Shown here: positions 1 through 7,059 of the stretch, piece by piece | Position numbering within the stretch: the first letter of the stretch is position 1 | Layout: each line of letters opens with the position of its first letter | NCBI GenBank assembly: GCA_002476625.1 | Contig: DLLC01000001.1 | Location: forward strand, 17,161 to 36,199 | DNA: 19,039 bases | Reading direction: 5' to 3' | Origin: Porphyromonadaceae bacterium UBA7572 | GTDB taxonomy: Bacteria; Bacteroidota; Bacteroidia; Bacteroidales; Muribaculaceae | The notes under the pieces: generated by a model | Told to the model about the DNA's origin: nothing | What the model saw: only the letters and a program-made list of their open reading frames with translations | Databases searched by the model: none | Program-made: the position numbers and the translations under genes

Positions 1-95
1 CGCAAATCGTGGCGTTTGGCACACCGGAAGAGGTGGCAGAGAATCCGAATTCCATTACTGCTCGCTTCTTGAAAAAGGAGCTTTCTGAAAAATGA
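1..95 (+). CDS. uvrA: UvrA excinuclease ABC subunit A, C-terminal fragment
   Basis: Reading from base 3, 30 codons end at a TGA at 93-95. The peptide contains IVAFGTPEEVAENPNS and ends in TARFLKKELSEK. This is the usual extreme C-terminus of UvrA, the ATPase that recognises DNA damage in nucleotide excision repair; known UvrA proteins end with a similar G-T-P-E-x-V-A ... T-x-R-F-L pattern. The rest of the gene lies outside the window, so no domains can be checked. A generic ABC ATPase C-terminus is the only alternative I considered, and it fits less well because of the TARFL ending. Confidence 0.85.
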   Translation, partial: QIVAFGTPEEVAENPNSITARFLKKELSEK

Positions 96-111
96 CACGA
101 TTTTCGTGTCA
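93..111 (+). repeat. Perfect 8-bp inverted repeat over the uvrA stop codon
   Basis: TGACACGA (93-100), three bases, then TCGTGTCA (104-111). The left arm begins with the uvrA stop codon. No T-run follows, so it is not a standard intrinsic terminator; it could stabilise the mRNA 3' end or bind a protein. Confidence 0.5.
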
Positions 112-206
112 GAAAATTCAAAATTCACCGATTTTTACGTGCTGGTAGGTGCAGGATAGTGCCTTCTTAAGCCATACAGAAGGGGTGTGAAGTGCGTTTT
201 TCCATG

Positions 207-231
207 AAAAAGCCTATTTTTTGCTTTTTTT
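207..231 (+). terminator. Candidate intrinsic terminator of uvrA
   Basis: AAAAAGC (207-213) pairs with GCTTTTT (223-229) across a 9-base loop, and the T-run continues past the stem. It lies about 110 bases after the uvrA stop. The stem is A/T-rich and weak, so the call is tentative. Confidence 0.4.
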
Positions 232-271
232 GATACCCAAAGCCCGGTATTAATTCCTATAAGAGGAGTGG

Positions 272-314
272 TGGCGTAACCTATTTGAAATAGAAAGGGT
301 TACGCCATTGTTTT
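272..314 (+). terminator. Hairpin with T-rich tail, terminator-like
   Basis: TGGCGTAACC (272-281) is perfectly complementary to GGTTACGCCA (298-307). A second small inverted repeat, CTATTT/AAATAG, sits in the 16-base loop. The right arm is followed by TTGTTTTATA, which suits termination on the plus strand. It is either a second terminator for uvrA read-through or the end of an unannotated small transcript. Confidence 0.5.
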
Positions 315-832
315 ATACCGATTGTCATACTATAGATTGTTTCAGAATTCCATTTCTTGTATTATGATGCTGTGATGAAGAAAAAATGGGCAGGAAAATG
401 AGTTGAGCGGAACAATCGTGAAAAATGGTAAAAATACCGACCAGAGTTTGCTTTTTAAAACCAAGAAAAATGTCGGATAATTCGTGATTGAATATTGCGC
501 TTTGCAAAACAAAATCGGTGGTTTTCGTTTGTTTTTTGATTTGCAAATGTTTTTGCGTTGTAGAGTGGGCGGCGTTTGTGCCTACATAGTTTACAAATGT
601 ATTATAATCATCGTTTAACAATTGTTTCGATTTGCTGTAAATGGCAAAAAATCAATTGTTTATATTGTTGTATTTGTAGCTGTGATATAATATATATGCT
701 TTGGGGCGCACCCGCTTGTACTGGCTTCGTTATGTAGCTTCTTATATTGCTAAGATTACTAGCTTGTTACAATTAAGATTATGAATTAATTGTTTAGGTT
801 ATTGTTGGTGTGCTTCTTTTGTGCTTGCAAAT

Positions 833-885
833 AGGTGGTTTTGTAAATTAAACCGCCTCCTTCGTCTGTTTGCGTTTTCAAACAG
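833..885 (+). repeat. Two adjacent hairpins upstream of the HTH promoter
   Basis: AGGTGGTTT (833-841) and AAACCGCCT (850-858) pair with one G-T wobble across 8 bases. Seven bases on, CTGTTTG (866-872) and CAAACAG (879-885) pair perfectly across 6 bases. Both lie 40-90 bases upstream of the -33 box at 925. They could be operators or the end of a short transcript; the sequence does not say which. Confidence 0.45.
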
Positions 886-924
886 CATGTCTGCAAAAAC
901 AATATTCGGATTTACGGTAATAAA

Positions 925-956
925 TTTGCAATTACGAATAAATGTTTATACATTTG
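925..956 (+). promoter_or_regulatory. Bacteroidetes-type promoter of the HTH gene
   Basis: A TTTG -33 box (925-928) lies 20 bases from a TACATTTG -7 box (949-956), matching the Bacteroidetes consensus TTTG-N19..20-TAnnTTTG. Transcription should start near 963, about 33 bases before the ATG at 996. Both boxes lie inside copies of ATTTGCAA (924-931 and 952-959), a 28-bp direct repeat that could be an operator. Confidence 0.75.
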
Positions 957-995
957 CAAACTCAATTTTTTTACGGTTTTTCACTGATTGCGATT

Positions 996-1577
996 ATGGA
1001 TATAGTTTCTCGTCTAAAACTCTTTCTCGCTCATAATGGAATTTCGAATTCTACATTTGCTGACACATGCGACATTCCACGGCCCACTCTGTCGCAACTT
1101 CTCAATGGGCGTAACAAAAAAGTGAGCGATGAACTAATCACTAAAATTCACAATGCTTATCCTGCGCTTAGTGTGATGTGGCTTATGTTTGGCGATGGTG
1201 ATATGTTTGTTCCAAATGCGAACTCTATGCCCTCGCCTACCGCTGGGCAAGTCTCTGAGAATCCGGGAAAGTTTTCATCATCTGACGTTGTTGGAAATAC
1301 GCAGCAGCCAGTCATGACCTCCATTTCATTTAGTGATGACGAGCCTTCTTTCCAGGCGCCGCCTCCATCTTCATCGCCTTCAGCTACGCCAGTGGCCACT
1401 ATATCGGCTGCTTTGCAGAATATGGCGAAGAAAACGCCAGCTTCAGCCAGCTCATCATCCGCGCCTGCCGGTAAGACTAATGGTGGCGCCGAACAAGTGT
1501 CGCGGTGTGTCACGTCGATAATGGTGTTTTATAGCGATAACAGTTTTGAGGAGTTTGTGCCGCGGGGGGCGCGATGA
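996..1577 (+). CDS. Helix-turn-helix (XRE/Cro-type) regulator with low-complexity linker
   Basis: A 193-residue protein. Residues about 1-70 form a helix-turn-helix domain: MDIVSRLKLFLAHNGIS opens it and the recognition part reads RPTLSQLLNGRNKKVS. Then comes a Ser/Pro/Ala-rich linker (about residues 75-165) of low complexity, and a short tail with IMVFYSDNSFEEFVP. From memory, Bacteroidales genomes carry similar HTH proteins with a conserved SDNSF-like tail and no assigned function. I chose the ATG at 996 because the promoter -7 box at 949-956 lies downstream of the other in-frame ATG (942), which therefore cannot be transcribed from it. It is monocistronic, ending about 55 bases before a strong terminator. 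Neighbouring TTTGCAAA motifs hint at autoregulation, which is inference. Confidence 0.8.
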   Translation: MDIVSRLKLFLAHNGISNSTFADTCDIPRPTLSQLLNGRNKKVSDELITKIHNAYPALSVMWLMFGDGDMFVPNANSMPSPTAGQVSENPGKFSSSDVVGNTQQPVMTSISFSDDEPSFQAPPPSSSPSATPVATISAALQNMAKKTPASASSSSAPAGKTNGGAEQVSRCVTSIMVFYSDNSFEEFVPRGAR

Positions 1578-1631
1578 TACATCGAGTAAGGCTTGTAGCG
1601 GGCCAATGGACTTGTGCTTTACAATGACACA

Positions 1632-1670
1632 AAAAAAGCTTAAAAGCGACTGGCGCTTTTAAGCTTTTTT
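1632..1670. terminator. Strong bidirectional intrinsic terminator
   Basis: A 17-bp perfect stem, 1632-1648 with 1654-1670, closes a 5-base ACTGG loop. The stem has A6 on the left and T6 on the right, so a U-tract follows the hairpin on either strand. It serves the HTH gene on the plus strand and probably the pyrKD operon on the minus strand. Confidence 0.9.
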
Positions 1671-1769
1671 GTATTTTTGAGGTATGCAGATGGCGAGTCT
1701 GCTATGAGCGAATGCTTCTTGTTAAGGGCGTTTTAAGCCCGATGGCGCGCTTTATGCGGCTGGGGTGGG

Positions 1770-2681
1770 TTAGCATTCCATTGCGCCAATTAAGTCGCGC
1801 ACACGCTCTATTTTGTGGCGTGTGAGATAATCTTGGATATAGTCGATGGCTTTGACGGTGACTTGTGGGTCGATAAAATTGGCGGTGCCAATCTCCACGG
1901 CTGTAGCGCCAGCAAGCATAAATTCGATGGCATCGCGTCCGTTCATGATGCCTCCAAGCCCCACTACTGGCACGCTCACCGCTTTAGCCACTTGCCAAAC
2001 CATTCTCACGGCAATGGGGCGGATGCAAGGTCCTGACAGTCCACCTGTGATGGTGGAGAGCATGGGACGGCGCTTTTCCACATCGATGGCCATGCCGAGG
2101 AAGGTGTTGGTCAGCGACACGGCGTCGGCTCCTGCCGCCTCTGCTGCAAGCGCAATTTCGGCAATATTGGTGACGTTTGGGGTGAGCTTCACAATCATTG
2201 TGCCATCGTAGGCCTTACGTACGGCGCGCGTCACGCTTTCAGCTCCGCTGCAAGTGGTGCCAAATCCCATGCCACCCTGTTTCACATTTGGGCATGAGAT
2301 GTTGATTTCCACGGCGGCCACCTTGTCAAGCTCATTGAGCTTCTCGCACACCGCTACATAATCGTCGATACAAGAGCCGCTCACATTCACTATCACACGT
2401 GTGTCGAGGTCTTTGATGCGGGGGTAGATGTGTTCGATAAAGTAATCCACGCCCTTGTTTTGCAAGCCCACGGCGTTGAGCATACCGCTTGGAGTTTCGG
2501 CCATACGGGGGTAAGGGTTGCCTTCACGGTGGTGGAGGGTGGTTCCTTTCACAATGATACCGCCCAGGCGGTTCAGATCGATAAAATCAGCGAATTCTTC
2601 GCCATATCCAAAAGTGCCCGAAGCAGTCATGATCGGGTTCTTCAACTTTAGTTTGCCTATTTCTACGCTTAAATCTACCAT
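1770..2681 (-). CDS. pyrD: Dihydroorotate dehydrogenase B, catalytic subunit
   Basis: A 303-residue class 1B dihydroorotate dehydrogenase, which oxidises dihydroorotate to orotate in pyrimidine synthesis using FMN. Visible features are the N-terminal FMN-binding stretch NPIMTASGTFGYG (residues 15-27), VKGTT near residue 45, and the active-site cysteine in INISCPNVKQGG (Cys130; class 1B uses Cys as base where class 2 uses Ser). The phosphate-binding GLGGI and GTANF lie near the C-terminus. The length is normal for the family. Its start overlaps the end of pyrK by 7 bases (2675-2681), which implies translational coupling and matches the obligate PyrDB/PyrK heterotetramer. The product is cytoplasmic, and electrons pass to NAD+ through PyrK. 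Confidence 0.95.
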   Translation of the reverse strand: MVDLSVEIGKLKLKNPIMTASGTFGYGEEFADFIDLNRLGGIIVKGTTLHHREGNPYPRMAETPSGMLNAVGLQNKGVDYFIEHIYPRIKDLDTRVIVNVSGSCIDDYVAVCEKLNELDKVAAVEINISCPNVKQGGMGFGTTCSGAESVTRAVRKAYDGTMIVKLTPNVTNIAEIALAAEAAGADAVSLTNTFLGMAIDVEKRRPMLSTITGGLSGPCIRPIAVRMVWQVAKAVSVPVVGLGGIMNGRDAIEFMLAGATAVEIGTANFIDPQVTVKAIDYIQDYLTRHKIERVRDLIGAMEC

Positions 2682-3436
2682 TTCAACCGGGTTATATTAA
2701 ATACAGGACCTTCTTTACATACGCACACATGACCACTGTCGGCAGTGTCTTCCACGCAGCAGAGGCATGCGCCCAGGCCGCACGCCATCATGTTTTCGAG
2801 CGACACCTCGCAGTCAATTCCATTACTCTTGGCAATGGCGGCTACGGCTTTCATCATGGGTTGAGGGCCGCAACAGGCTATGTGGTGGACGGGGGTGTGG
2901 AGCACAGAGTGCTGGGTGACAAATCCTTTTTCGCCCAATGAACCATCTTCAGTGGAAACGAACACTTCGCCCCAGCGCTTAAACTCGTTGAGGAGAAGAA
3001 GATCGGCCTTAGAGCGAGCTCCAAGCAGAAACCTTACATTCTTGCCCATCTTGGAGAGCGTTTTTCCTAATTGGAGCAGTGGCGCAACGCCCACACCGCC
3101 ACCTATCAGTAGCATATCGCCAGAGAAAGAGGTGCTGAATCCATTTCCGAGCGGCAGCACAAGGTTGAGCATTTCGCCAGCCTTGGTTTGGAGAAGCGAT
3201 GCTGTGCCGCTTCCAGCGCGGCGTATGAGCAGCCAAAGCTGGCCTTTGCTCTCATCGATGTGGCAAATGGAGATAGGGCGGCGCAGGAATGTGGTTTTTG
3301 AGTTAGGAACTTCCACCTGGACAAACTGCCCGGGGCGAGTGTCGGGCAAAGTGCCCGAACATGGCGTGAGCTTGAGCAGTCCGTAAAGCGGGGATATGCT
3401 CAGGTTTTCGCTCACAGTAAAATCCATTTCTGTCAT
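2675..3436 (-). CDS. pyrK: Dihydroorotate dehydrogenase B, electron-transfer subunit
   Basis: A 253-residue ferredoxin-reductase-type flavoprotein that moves electrons from PyrD to NAD+. The FAD-binding RRPIS motif is at residues 52-56 and the nucleotide-binding GGGVGVAP at 112-119. The four [2Fe-2S] cysteines are Cys219, Cys224, Cys227 and Cys240, in MACGLGACLCCV followed by VCKEGPVF. The extra cysteines at 226 and 238 make the cluster region unusually Cys-rich. It is the first gene of a two-gene operon and overlaps pyrD by 7 bases. The start is the ATG at 3436-3434; a second ATG three codons later is possible. A TAATTTTG -7-like box lies about 35 bases upstream. Confidence 0.95.
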   Translation of the reverse strand: MTEMDFTVSENLSISPLYGLLKLTPCSGTLPDTRPGQFVQVEVPNSKTTFLRRPISICHIDESKGQLWLLIRRAGSGTASLLQTKAGEMLNLVLPLGNGFSTSFSGDMLLIGGGVGVAPLLQLGKTLSKMGKNVRFLLGARSKADLLLLNEFKRWGEVFVSTEDGSLGEKGFVTQHSVLHTPVHHIACCGPQPMMKAVAAIAKSNGIDCEVSLENMMACGLGACLCCVEDTADSGHVCVCKEGPVFNITRLKW

Positions 3437-3470
3437 TATCTTGAATGCGTAAAAAATTGTAGTTGTTCCA

Positions 3471-3478
3471 CAAAATTA
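3471..3478 (-). promoter_or_regulatory. -7 box of the pyrKD operon
   Basis: Read on the minus strand, 3478-3471 is TAATTTTG, matching the Bacteroidetes -7 consensus TAnnTTTG, about 35 bases before the pyrK ATG. The nearest TTTG upstream is 23 bases away, longer than ideal, so only the -7 box is well supported. Confidence 0.55.
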
Positions 3479-3554
3479 CGAAATACTTTTCATACAGCCG
3501 CCAAAAAAGTGCGTACGTCAAAATGGACAATGCCTATATGAGGCGTTTTTTGCG

Positions 3555-3562
3555 TAACTTTG
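3555..3562 (+). promoter_or_regulatory. -7 box upstream of the HAD phosphatase
   Basis: TAACTTTG matches the Bacteroidetes TAnnTTTG consensus. No good -33 TTG lies at the expected spacing. If used, it gives a 5' untranslated leader of about 115 bases before the ATG at 3684, in which I see no clear structure. Confidence 0.5.
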
Positions 3563-3683
3563 CATAAAATAGCCAGCCTCGGGCAAAAAAAATTAGGTAA
3601 TCTTGGCCATCTGCGTTAGGCATGCGCTATCCATGCAAAGGATAAAAGAGTAATTTTTTGCAATTAAACTATAATATTTATAG

Positions 3684-4757
3684 ATGAAGAAGAAAACGTT
3701 ATTGTTATCGGTAGTAAGTGCTGTGGCATTTGCTCTGCCATCAGTGATGATGGGCGAAACACGCGATGAAATCGCGAAAATTGGACAGAATGTGGGTGCT
3801 GAAGGGAAGTTCTCTTACTGGACAGAGGGTAGCGTGCCTCTGGCCAGGCTGAAGGGTTTTGTGGAGAATGTCACTAACCCGAAGAGTAGCGGTTTTGTCC
3901 CGAAGGCCGACCGTGTGGCGGTATTCGACCTTGATGGCACTCTTGTATGTGAAACAGCCCCGTCTTACTTTGAGTGGATGATGTATCTGCACCGTGTGTA
4001 TGCCGACAGTGCTTTCCGTCCCACTGAAAAGCAGCTTGCCACGGCAGAGGAGATAAAGAAGGCCGTGTATGCCCATTCTGTGCCTGGCGAAATGATGTGG
4101 ACGGAGGCGATTGCCCAGAATGAGGTGTTTGCCGGTATGACTCCTGAAGCGTATCGCGACTATGTCGTCAGCTTTATGGAAGCCCCTGTGGAGGGAATGA
4201 AGAATTTAAAGTGGGGCGAGGCCGTTTATCTGCCTATGGCTGAAGTGGTGGGCTATTTGTCGGCAAACGGATTCACCACTTATATTATTTCGGGCAGCGA
4301 GCGGCAAGTGACCCGTGCTTACGCTGATGGGGTGCTGGCTTTCGACCGTAATCATATTATAGGGTCGGACATCTACACCTATGCTTCCTCGCAAGGCGAT
4401 AAGGAGGGCTGGGACTACTCGTTTAAGCCTGCCGACGATGTGCTGCGTGGACAGATGTATGTGAAAAACTTGAAAATGAACAAGGTGAGCGCTATTGTGC
4501 GCGAGATTGGCATTAAGCCTATTTTAGCTTTTGGCAATTCGTCGGGCGACTTCAGCATGTTTGAATACGCTGTGACGAAGAACCGCTATCCAAGCATGGC
4601 GTTCTGTGTGCTGGCCGATGATGTGGAGCGTGAGTTTGGCAATCCGGAAAAGGCCGCCAAGATGAAAGCGTCGTGTGAACCGAAGCACTGGGTGACTATT
4701 TCGATGAAAGACGACTTTAAGACCATATATGGAACGGGCGTTGCCAAGCAGCAATAG
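3684..4757 (+). CDS. Secreted HAD-superfamily phosphatase (phosphoserine-phosphatase-like)
   Basis: A 357-residue protein with an N-terminal signal peptide (Lys-rich start, hydrophobic core to about residue 20), so probably periplasmic. All four HAD motifs are present. Motif I is FDLDGT, with nucleophile Asp82 and acid/base Asp84. Motif II is IISGSE, with Ser203. Motif III is a lysine in NLKMNK (about Lys267). Motif IV is FGNSSGD, with Asp289. A large cap domain lies between motifs I and II, as in the phosphoserine phosphatase/PHOSPHO class. The substrate cannot be read from the sequence; a periplasmic phosphomonoesterase role is inference. It stands alone, divergent from pyrKD, and ends at a shared terminator with the sigma factor gene. 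Confidence 0.85.
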   Translation: MKKKTLLLSVVSAVAFALPSVMMGETRDEIAKIGQNVGAEGKFSYWTEGSVPLARLKGFVENVTNPKSSGFVPKADRVAVFDLDGTLVCETAPSYFEWMMYLHRVYADSAFRPTEKQLATAEEIKKAVYAHSVPGEMMWTEAIAQNEVFAGMTPEAYRDYVVSFMEAPVEGMKNLKWGEAVYLPMAEVVGYLSANGFTTYIISGSERQVTRAYADGVLAFDRNHIIGSDIYTYASSQGDKEGWDYSFKPADDVLRGQMYVKNLKMNKVSAIVREIGIKPILAFGNSSGDFSMFEYAVTKNRYPSMAFCVLADDVEREFGNPEKAAKMKASCEPKHWVTISMKDDFKTIYGTGVAKQQ

Positions 4758-4786
4758 CCGGTGGCGTGCGTCTGAGAAGTGTAAAA

Positions 4787-4829
4787 AACCGCTCTGAGAG
4801 GGTTGAACCTTTCGGAGCGGTTGGTTTTT
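4787..4829. terminator. Bidirectional terminator between phosphatase and sigma factor genes
   Basis: AACCGCTC (4787-4794) pairs with GAGCGGTT (4815-4822). The interior continues the stem with mostly paired bases around a small GTTGAA loop. T-runs flank it on both strands (GGTTTTTG on the plus strand, GGTTTTTTAC on the minus strand), as expected between convergent genes. Confidence 0.85.
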
Positions 4830-4882
4830 GTATGAAGCTGTAAAAATCACTCAGCTTCTGAAATGCTGATTTTCTTTTTGTG

Positions 4883-5740
4883 TTATCCCAAGTATGACTT
4901 GAGAAGTTTGCTCTTCTGTCCTTTAAGGCGGCGAATAGCTTTTTCCTTGATTTGACGCACGCGCTCGCGAGTGAGGTCGAATTTTGCGCCAATCTCCTCC
5001 AGGGTCATTTCCTGGCAGCCAATGCCGAAGAACATTTTCAGAATGTCGCGTTCGCGTGGATTGAGCTGCTCGAGCGCGCGGTTCACTTCCTTGGAGAGCG
5101 ACTCCTGGTTGAGCGAAGAGTCAGCCATTGGGGAGTCTTCGTTGGGCAGCACATCGAGCAGGCTGTTGTCCTCGCCATCAACGAATGGCGCGTCAACCGA
5201 GACGTGGCGGCCCGACACTTTCATTGTGTCGGCAATTTTCTCTACGGGCACATCGAGCTTTTCTGCCAATTCCGCGGGCGACGGACGGCGCTCGTTTTCT
5301 TGCTCAAAGCGCTGAAACGCCTTGCCGATTTTGTTGAGCGAGCCCACTTGGTTGAGTGGGAGGCGAACAATGCGCGACTGCTCTGCCAGCGCTTGAAGAA
5401 TAGACTGGCGAATCCACCACACTGCATAGGAGATAAACTTGAATCCACGGGTCTCATCGAATTTCTGTGCTGCCTTTATAAGGCCGAGGTTGCCTTCATC
5501 AATGAGGTCGGGAAGGCTCAATCCCTGGTTTTGATACTGTTTTGCCACAGATACAACAAATCGAAGATTTGCGCTTACAAGTTTGTCGAGGGCTGCCTGG
5601 TCACCTTGCTTAATCTTTTGAGCGAGCTCCACTTCTTCGTCCACAGTGATAAGGTCCTTACGGCCAATTTCCTGTAGGTATTTGTCAAGAGAAGCGCTCT
5701 CACGATTGGTGATCGACTTTGTAATCTTAAGTTGTCTCAT
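4883..5740 (-). CDS. rpoD: Primary sigma-70 factor (RpoD, Bacteroidetes short form)
   Basis: A 285-residue housekeeping sigma factor that directs RNA polymerase to TTG/TAnnTTTG promoters. It lacks region 1.1 and starts directly with region 1.2 (about residues 15-50). Region 2 has NLRFVVSVAKQYQNQGLSL and the -7-recognition helix YAVWWIRQSILQALAEQSR (about 107-125). Region 3 follows at about 130-205 and region 4 at about 220-275, with the helix-turn-helix LTRERVRQIKEKAIRRLKG. From memory, the length and sequence match the primary sigma factor of Bacteroides. It is the downstream member of a tandem pair with a close relative at 5871-6734. A TACCTTTG -7 box about 27 bases upstream gives it its own promoter. 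Confidence 0.93.
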   Translation of the reverse strand: MRQLKITKSITNRESASLDKYLQEIGRKDLITVDEEVELAQKIKQGDQAALDKLVSANLRFVVSVAKQYQNQGLSLPDLIDEGNLGLIKAAQKFDETRGFKFISYAVWWIRQSILQALAEQSRIVRLPLNQVGSLNKIGKAFQRFEQENERRPSPAELAEKLDVPVEKIADTMKVSGRHVSVDAPFVDGEDNSLLDVLPNEDSPMADSSLNQESLSKEVNRALEQLNPRERDILKMFFGIGCQEMTLEEIGAKFDLTRERVRQIKEKAIRRLKGQKSKLLKSYLG

Positions 5741-5766
5741 TTACTATAAATAGAGTTTTTAGCGTG

Positions 5767-5774
5767 CAAAGGTA
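5767..5774 (-). promoter_or_regulatory. -7 box of the primary sigma gene
   Basis: The minus strand reads TACCTTTG at 5774-5767, a full match to TAnnTTTG, in the 130-base gap between the two sigma genes. No TTG is seen at the standard -33 distance. It indicates that the downstream sigma gene can be transcribed independently of the upstream one. Confidence 0.6.
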
Positions 5775-5870
5775 CAAAAAATATCTGAAATAGAGCGTGT
5801 GCTGTTCTGCATTTTTTTTGCAACGCATTGATTTGTCTGCTTTTTGAGGAAAGGATGGAAAAAATATTTA

Positions 5871-6734
5871 TTATACTCCGATAAAAGGAATGAGGTTGGC
5901 ACTTTTACCGCCTCGTAGGCGTCGTATGGCCCGCTCCTTGATTTGACGTACGCGCTCGCGAGTGAGCCGGTAATAATCGCCTATTTCCTCAAGGCTCATC
6001 TGAGGGCAGCCTATGCCAAAGGACATCCGCAGAATGCCTTGCTCGCGTTTGGTGAGCTGGGCAAGCGTGTGGTTCACTTCCTTGGAGAGGTCTTCTTGCT
6101 GCAGAGCCGCGTCGGTAGATGGTGAGCCGTCGTTGGGCAGCACGTCGAGCAGGCTGTTGCTGTTGTCGTCGGATTCGGCGAACGGAGCATCTACCGACAC
6201 CTTTTTCCCGGAAGAGTTCATGGTGTATTGTATTTTATCCACGGCAATGTCGAGCAGGTCCGCCAGCTCGTCTTGCGATGGACGGCGCTCGTGCTTTTGC
6301 TCGAAGGCGGAGATGGCTTTATTGATGCTGTTGAGCGTGCCCACTTGGTTCATAGGCAGGCGCACCAGCCTCGACTGCTCAGCCACTGCTTGAAGAATCG
6401 ACTGGCGAATCCACCACACGGCGTAGGAGATGAATTTGAAGCCGTAAGTGTCGTCGAATTTCTTGGCGGCCTTGATGAGTCCGATGTTGCCTTCGTTGAT
6501 CAAGTCGCACAGGCTCAACCCCTTGTTTTGGTATTGCTTTGCCACCGACACCACGAAGCGCAGGTTGGCATTGACGAGTGTGGCCATGGCATTCTGGTCG
6601 CCTTGCTTGATTTTACGGGCCAGCTCGGCTTCCTCATCGATGGTCACCATGTCTATTTTGCTGATTTCTTGTAGGTATGTGTCGAGAATAGGCTCGCGCA
6701 CAGTGATGGAGTTGCCAATTTTTAATTGTCGCAT
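5871..6734 (-). CDS. Second primary-type sigma-70 factor (RpoD paralogue)
   Basis: A 287-residue paralogue of the neighbouring RpoD, roughly two-thirds identical by eye over the full length and sharing the MRQLKI start. The DNA-reading helices are nearly unchanged: YAVWWIRQSILQAVAEQSR in region 2.4 and LTRERVRQIKERAIRRLRG in region 4.2, so promoter preference should overlap strongly. Differences concentrate elsewhere: the Arg before GFKFISYAV is Tyr here (DTYGFKF), IDEGN becomes INEGN, and the region 3 linker, region 4.1 (DYYR for AKFD) and the C-terminal tail also differ. It is intact with no frameshift, so a working group 2-type (stress or stationary-phase) sigma factor is likely. That role is inference. 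I see no clear -7 box just upstream of its ATG. Confidence 0.9.
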   Translation of the reverse strand: MRQLKIGNSITVREPILDTYLQEISKIDMVTIDEEAELARKIKQGDQNAMATLVNANLRFVVSVAKQYQNKGLSLCDLINEGNIGLIKAAKKFDDTYGFKFISYAVWWIRQSILQAVAEQSRLVRLPMNQVGTLNSINKAISAFEQKHERRPSQDELADLLDIAVDKIQYTMNSSGKKVSVDAPFAESDDNSNSLLDVLPNDGSPSTDAALQQEDLSKEVNHTLAQLTKREQGILRMSFGIGCPQMSLEEIGDYYRLTRERVRQIKERAIRRLRGGKSANLIPFIGV

Positions 6735-7059
6735 TTCTGATGAAAAAATAAAGGTTAAATTAAAAGTGTAACAAAAAATGAATTTTGCTATTGCGTGGCC
6801 ATTACCGCATAGGGTTGGCTACAATAGCGTGAGTTACCATTATGAGCCGTGTCAAGTAAGCCTTTTTGTGGTTTCCAGGGTTATGACTACACCTTAATTT
6901 TCAATATAGATTGTGCTTCGACACGCCGATACATTTGGCTTTCATATATATAATGTTCCAAAAAGTGTGCCAAATTGCCTTATGGGTGGCAAAACGGATA
7001 AGTATTAAGTGTATTTAACCAAAAAGTGGAGGAAGTGGCGGGGTGCGCGTACGAGCGAA
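6735..7059. other. Intergenic region between the second sigma gene and htrA
   Basis: About 325 bases without a gene. It should hold the promoter of the second sigma gene, but I find no full TAnnTTTG match on the minus strand. On the plus strand there is a TACATTTG box at 6930-6937 and the decamer CCAAAAAGTG twice (6958-6967 and 7019-7028). A small inverted repeat, TTGCC/GGCAA, lies at 6975-6992. A short plus-strand RNA is possible but unsupported. Confidence 0.4.

Larger units (their letters stand above)
96..924. other. Long AT-rich non-coding region between uvrA and the HTH gene
   Basis: About 830 bases without a convincing gene. It contains the inverted repeats at 93-111, 207-231, 272-307, 833-858 and 866-885. 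It also has repeated TTTGCAAA-like motifs (501-508, 539-548, 825-832) that recur in the promoter at 925-956. On the minus strand a TACATTTG box at 601-594 could start a transcript, but the 98-codon frame over 325-621 opens with TTG upstream of that box and has no recognisable product. I found no tRNA. Confidence 0.6.

Noticed and set aside
325..621. 98-codon minus-strand open frame in the uvrA-HTH gap
   Set aside because: It starts with TTG, has no internal Met, shows no recognisable motif, is AT-rich like its surroundings, and its start lies upstream of the only promoter-like box.
942..995. Extended N-terminus of the HTH protein from the ATG at 942
   Set aside because: The ATG overlaps the promoter region: the -7 box is at 949-956, downstream of it. 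The domain starts naturally at 996.
4952..5677. 241-codon plus-strand frame opposite the primary sigma gene
   Set aside because: Antisense shadow of a highly conserved gene; the length reflects its codon pattern. No own promoter or family features.
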